Positions 15,103 through 18,028 of a DNA stretch of 18,028 nt are shown here, piece after piece (position 1 is the first letter of the stretch; every line of letters begins with the position of its first letter). Both the position numbers and the translations under genes were made by a program. The DNA is from Erysipelotrichaceae bacterium (GTDB taxonomy: Bacteria; Bacillota_I; Bacilli_A; RFN20; CAG-826): positions 1 to 18,028 of the forward strand of contig JAISVG010000093.1 in the NCBI GenBank assembly GCA_031271635.1, given 5' to 3'. The notes beneath the pieces were generated by a model, which made no database searches, was not told where the DNA came from, and worked only from the letters and a program-made list of their open reading frames with translations.

Positions 15103-15862
15103 ATTTCTTCTCTCCTTTAAAACAAAAATAAATTCCCTTTAAGGTTAAAAATTCATCATAAGTAATGATATCACCAAAATCAGTTAAGTTCTTGGTCAAG
15201 AACTGGTAAATCATTTCGCCATTTCCGCCCGTAATAATCACCTTCGGGGTCTTGCGATAATCAAGACAGTAATTACCATAAAGAAGCGCGGTCATGCCGG
15301 CAACCGGTCCAAAGATGCCTGAAACAAAGCAGTCATTAGTGTTCTTTGCTGCTAGTTCAAAATTCTCATGAATGTTTAATCCTTGCTTAAATAAATGCGG
15401 CAGTTTTGCCTGAATAATTTGTATTTGCTCTTTAATGCCTAAAAGAAATGAGGCTCCACGGTAAATACCGCCTTCATCAATCAACAAAAATTTGGTAATT
15501 GTGCCGGCATCAATCACTAAAATCGCGGTTTCAAACTTCGATCTTGCTGCTTTAACATCGGCAATTAAATCAAAACCAACCTCATCTTTATTAATCTCTT
15601 CATCATACTCGATTTCATGACGATGAAACTCATTTAAAGTATGATATTGAATCGATTTTTCGATAAAAAAACGGGTAACCTTGTCAAAATACTCTTGATT
15701 AACTGATCCAATATAAACTGCGTCAAGATCAGGAATATCCGCAAAATATGTTTTAAAAGTCTCGAAGTCGTGTAATGAATATCTTTTAAAATCAACTCCC
15801 GTACTATTAATGACTTTAATGATTTTAAGGGCTGTATTTCCAATATCAAGTACCAAATCCAT
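15092..15862 (-). CDS. coaX: Type III pantothenate kinase
   Basis: A 256-residue enzyme for the first step of CoA synthesis (pantothenate to 4'-phosphopantothenate) in the acetate-kinase/Hsp70 fold. D6-I-G-N-T10 is the phosphate-binding motif, D118-A-G-T121 the second, and SGIFGPVAG matches SGxxYGxxG. The GxDR motif reads G96-F-D98-L99: the catalytic Asp is kept but the Arg is Leu, which is unusual. The ATG shares one base with the stop of the trpF-like gene (TAATG); AAAGGAGG lies 13 nt upstream inside that gene. Probably active, but the changed residue lowers certainty. Confidence 0.9.
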   Translation of the reverse strand: MDLVLDIGNTALKIIKVINSTGVDFKRYSLHDFETFKTYFADIPDLDAVYIGSVNQEYFDKVTRFFIEKSIQYHTLNEFHRHEIEYDEEINKDEVGFDLIADVKAARSKFETAILVIDAGTITKFLLIDEGGIYRGASFLLGIKEQIQIIQAKLPHLFKQGLNIHENFELAAKNTNDCFVSGIFGPVAGMTALLYGNYCLDYRKTPKVIITGGNGEMIYQFLTKNLTDFGDIITYDEFLTLKGIYFCFKGEKKFDA

Positions 15863-16512
15863 TAAGCTTTCTTCGCCTCCTTTGTGAATTTCTTCACGAG
15901 CTTTAAGTCACGAAAGCCGTTAGTCCCTTTCGTTCCTGTATTAGAATCAACCGCGTAAGGTTTTACTAGCTTAGTAAGTGCCTTCACATTTTTAACCGTT
16001 AATCCTCCTGCTAGAATAAGTGGTTTTTTTAATTCTTTTCTTAGTTTAGCATCCACCGTATAATCATGTTCTAAGCCAGTACCACCAAACTGATTTGTTA
16101 GTGTATTTAAAGAATCGGTAATATAGGCATCGGCAATTTTAAGTTCATCAAGATTATTAAGAATTTGTCCCCCGTTACCAACGTGAATGAGACGAATAAT
16201 TTTAATCAAGGGAAAACGTTTTTTAATGGTTTTAACTGCTTCATCTTTAATGTAAGAATGAAGTTGAATGGCATCAGGTTGTACTTGATCTAAAAGCGCA
16301 ATAATTTCGCTTACGTCCTCTAAATGGGTAATTACTACTGCGTCAACAAAAGGCGGCAATGCCCTAATAATCTCTTGTGCGGTATTTATCGAAATAAAAT
16401 CATCACTGAAATGTTTTTGACCAACTAATAAGCCGATTGCATCAACGCCGAGCCTCGCGCATTGAATTGCCTCCTTAGCGGTTTTGATTCCCGCTATTTG
16501 CACTTTCACCAT
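15862..16512 (-). CDS. TrpF-family TIM-barrel protein (phosphoribosylanthranilate isomerase-like), altered active site
   Basis: A 216-residue protein aligning end to end with phosphoribosylanthranilate isomerase. Conserved phosphate-site parts are QFGGTGLEHD (141-150), LILAGGLTVKNV (165-176) and AVDSNTG (187-193). D133 in ITDS sits at the catalytic acid. However, the catalytic Cys7 (ICG in T. maritima TrpF) is Ala7 in VQIAGIKT, and the SKR segment containing the carboxylate-binding Arg36 reads HFSDDFIS. No other trp gene is in the window. It may be an enzyme for a different phosphoribosyl-amine substrate, or inactive. The start is fixed by homology. It heads the six-gene minus-strand chain, with an extended -10 box ending 6 nt before the ATG. 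Confidence 0.85.
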   Translation of the reverse strand: MVKVQIAGIKTAKEAIQCARLGVDAIGLLVGQKHFSDDFISINTAQEIIRALPPFVDAVVITHLEDVSEIIALLDQVQPDAIQLHSYIKDEAVKTIKKRFPLIKIIRLIHVGNGGQILNNLDELKIADAYITDSLNTLTNQFGGTGLEHDYTVDAKLRKELKKPLILAGGLTVKNVKALTKLVKPYAVDSNTGTKGTNGFRDLKLVKKFTKEAKKA

Positions 16513-16518
16513 AAGGTA

Positions 16519-16529
16519 ATTTTATCATA
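16519..16529 (-). promoter_or_regulatory. Extended -10 promoter of the trpF-like operon, probably leaderless
   Basis: On the minus strand TATGATAAAAT (16529-16519) holds TG, one base, then TAAAAT, followed by TACCTT and the ATG. It matches the pyrH element in 10 of 11 bases. No -35 or Shine-Dalgarno is seen. Confidence 0.6.
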
Positions 16530-16618
16530 AATACTTTGGTTTCATCGTGGTAAATTTCGCGAATGCTTCTTGAGAGTTTTTTTGAAGACTATTTGTCACT
16601 GCTTGATGAAATATAAGA

Positions 16619-16624
16619 TAGAAT
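16619..16624 (+). promoter_or_regulatory. -10 box of thyA-dfrA, probably leaderless
   Basis: TAGAAT (16619-16624) is followed by TAAAGT and the ATG, a 6-nt gap. There is no Shine-Dalgarno. TTGTCA (16593-16598) lies 20 bp upstream, too far for an ideal -35. Confidence 0.5.
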
Positions 16625-16630
16625 TAAAGT

Positions 16631-17482
16631 ATGTCAAATTTCGATAAGCAATACCTCAAACTCTGTGAAACTATTCTTAAAAAAGGCGTCCGCACGAAGA
16701 ACCGCACTGGAACCGATACGATTAAGATTCCTTTCGCCACTTTTCACTTTGATGTGAGAAAAGAATTCCCCATCTTAAACTCTAAATATGTTGCTTGGAA
16801 GGCAGCCATCTTAGAAATCTTATGGATTTATCAAGTCGCATCAAATGACGTAAGATGGCTTCAAGAACGAAACATTAAGATTTGGAACGAATGGATGATT
16901 GATGAGAAAGGTTATTACCAAGGGAAGTATTTTGGTCAAGATCTCGCTTATACCATTGGAACTGCTTATGGCGCGATAGTCCAGAAATATCAACTTACTA
17001 AACGTCTTATTGATAACATCAAGCAAGACTCGAGTAATCGTCGTTTAGTGATGTCTTTATGGCAAGAAAGTGAACTTGCAACCGGAGTCCTGCCGCCCTG
17101 TGTCTTTTTAACAATGTGGGATATTACTGATGGGAAGTTGAATCTTATTGTGACTCAAAGATCTTGCGACGTGGCCCTAGGTCTTCCCTTTAATGTGACT
17201 CAATATGCGACTTTACTCTCCTTAATCGCGCATGTCACTAAACTCAAAGTAGGCACCCTTGAGTGGGTTATTAAAGACGCTCATCTTTATGTTAATCAAA
17301 TTGATGGCATTAAAGAACAAATCGCAAGATATCAAACAATGGACATTAAAGAAAAGGCTAAATTAGTAATTAACAAACGAGTAACGGACTTCTTTAAATT
17401 TGATAATTCGATTGACTGCCGTGATATTCAAGTCGCTAATTATATAAATCTTGGCAAAATTAAAATGCCGGTAAGTGTCTAA
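16631..17482 (+). CDS. thyA: Thymidylate synthase
   Basis: A 283-residue enzyme that methylates dUMP to dTMP using methylene-tetrahydrofolate, producing dihydrofolate. C157 in LPPCVFLTMW is the nucleophile; the paired Arg for phosphate binding is SSNRR (134-138); QRSCDVALGLPFN (176-188) binds phosphate and substrate, with N188 for pyrimidine. The Val after the Cys and the N-terminus SNFDKQY resemble B. subtilis ThyA rather than the E. coli/ThyB form. The start is well supported by that alignment. dfrA overlaps by one base (TAATG), so the two are co-expressed to recycle dihydrofolate. Confidence 0.97.
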   Translation: MSNFDKQYLKLCETILKKGVRTKNRTGTDTIKIPFATFHFDVRKEFPILNSKYVAWKAAILEILWIYQVASNDVRWLQERNIKIWNEWMIDEKGYYQGKYFGQDLAYTIGTAYGAIVQKYQLTKRLIDNIKQDSSNRRLVMSLWQESELATGVLPPCVFLTMWDITDGKLNLIVTQRSCDVALGLPFNVTQYATLLSLIAHVTKLKVGTLEWVIKDAHLYVNQIDGIKEQIARYQTMDIKEKAKLVINKRVTDFFKFDNSIDCRDIQVANYINLGKIKMPVSV

Positions 17483-17967
17483 TGAGAAAACTAATCAGTA
17501 TTGCTGCAATCGGAAAAAACGCGGAACTCGGTTTTCAAAATGCTCTCATTTGGTCTTTAAAAGGCGATATGACTTTCTTTAAACAAACTACTCGTGGGCA
17601 CACGGTTGTGATGGGCTTAAATACTTATCGTTCAATTGGAAAAGCCCTCCCGCACCGTGAGAACATCGTGCTCTCATTTGAAGCAATCAGTCTTAATGAT
17701 GCTAAGGTCTTTACGAGTTTTGATAACTTACTAAAATATTTAAAAACCCTTAATGATGAAATCTATATTTGTGGTGGAGCTTCAATTTATCATCTTTTTA
17801 TGCCGCTAGTAGATGAAATGCTCTTAACTAGAATCAACGCTACCACCACTCAGGTTGACACATACTTTCCCGCTTTTAACCCCGAGGATTTTACTACTAC
17901 CATCCTCGAAACTGGGATTGAACAAGGAATCGAATATCAAATCATTCGCTACCAAAGAAAAAAGTAA
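17482..17967 (+). CDS. dfrA: Dihydrofolate reductase
   Basis: A 161-residue NADPH-dependent reductase regenerating tetrahydrofolate for ThyA and one-carbon metabolism. Visible: ISIAAIGKNAELGF at the N-terminus, W24 and the catalytic acid D29 in IWSLKGDMTFFKQTT, MGLNTYRSIG (44-53), NIVLS (61-65) and the NADPH loop ICGGASIYHLF (96-106). The usual Pro before Trp is Ile, and the usual second Pro of the LPxD motif is Lys-Gly. The size is typical of chromosomal DHFR. The ATG overlaps the thyA stop. No terminator is seen in the short space before the tRNA gene. Confidence 0.96.
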   Translation: MRKLISIAAIGKNAELGFQNALIWSLKGDMTFFKQTTRGHTVVMGLNTYRSIGKALPHRENIVLSFEAISLNDAKVFTSFDNLLKYLKTLNDEIYICGGASIYHLFMPLVDEMLLTRINATTTQVDTYFPAFNPEDFTTTILETGIEQGIEYQIIRYQRKK

Positions 17968-17975
17968 CAATTTAC

Positions 17976-18004
17976 TATACAAAAAAATAATTTTAAGGTA
18001 ACAT
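17976..18004 (+). promoter_or_regulatory. Possible promoter of the tRNA gene
   Basis: TATACA (17976-17981), a 17-bp spacer and TAACAT (17999-18004), each four of six, would start transcription near 18011, about 5 nt before the tRNA 5' end. AT-rich sequence makes chance matches easy. Confidence 0.35.
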
Positions 18005-18015
18005 TAAAAGGATAT

Positions 18016-18028
18016 GGGCATTTAGCTC
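18016..18028 (+). tRNA. tRNA gene, 5' end only (cut by the window edge)
   Basis: GGGCATT (acceptor 5' strand), T8-A9 and GCTC (D-stem 5' strand, 10-13) fit a tRNA start exactly. In the same place an ATG (18014) would give a three-codon frame, so no protein begins here. The anticodon lies outside, so the identity is unknown. Confidence 0.7.

Noticed and set aside
1..18028. Mycoplasma code (TGA as Trp), CRISPR arrays, insertion sequences, prophage
   Set aside because: TGA ends several intact genes and Trp is TGG; no regular repeat-spacer pattern, transposase or terminal inverted repeats were seen.

Overview
The window is bacterial, AT-rich and densely coded. It looks like a reduced-genome, Bacilli-type Bacillota (a Mollicutes/RF39/Erysipelotrichia-like lineage), judged from gene content and protein style: a YolD-type partner of a Y-family polymerase, a CbpB-like CBS protein, PepV, a B. 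subtilis-type ThyA and a zinc-less S4. Tryptophan is encoded by TGG and TGA acts as a stop (permease, trmB, coaX), so the code is standard and not the mycoplasma code. Species-level placement is not possible from sequence reading alone.

Left part (1-5750, + strand): the 3' end of a repeat protein and its terminator; a tight operon of a guanine-deaminase-type enzyme, an NCS2 purine/uracil-type permease, a Y-family DNA polymerase and a YolD-like protein; then a singly transcribed four-helix membrane protein with a six-cysteine cluster and a cytoplasmic domain of unknown function, closed by a strong terminator. Middle (5758-7923, + strand): pyrH-frr (UMP kinase, ribosome recycling), then rpsD under a near-consensus promoter with a leader of about 140 nt that can fold into two mutually exclusive helices, one hiding the Shine-Dalgarno sequence. 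A 405-nt gene-free gap follows.

Right part, minus strand (16512 down to 8329): a chain of overlapping genes, trpF-like - coaX - pepV - trmB - M42 peptidase - pncB, joins CoA and NAD cofactor synthesis or salvage, peptide breakdown and tRNA m7G modification. Just downstream a LacI-type regulator, tyrS and a CBS protein form a second unit. Its promoter carries a perfect 21-bp palindrome between the -35 and -10 boxes. On the plus strand, thyA-dfrA (dTMP synthesis and folate recycling) diverges from the trpF-like gene. The window ends in the first 13 nt of a tRNA gene.

Points most worth a second look: a TrpF-family protein lacking the catalytic Cys and the anthranilate-binding Arg; three genes (lacI-like, trpF-like, thyA) whose -10 box lies exactly 6 nt before the ATG with no Shine-Dalgarno sequence, as expected for leaderless mRNAs; the rpsD leader switch; and the uncharacterised Cys-cluster membrane protein.
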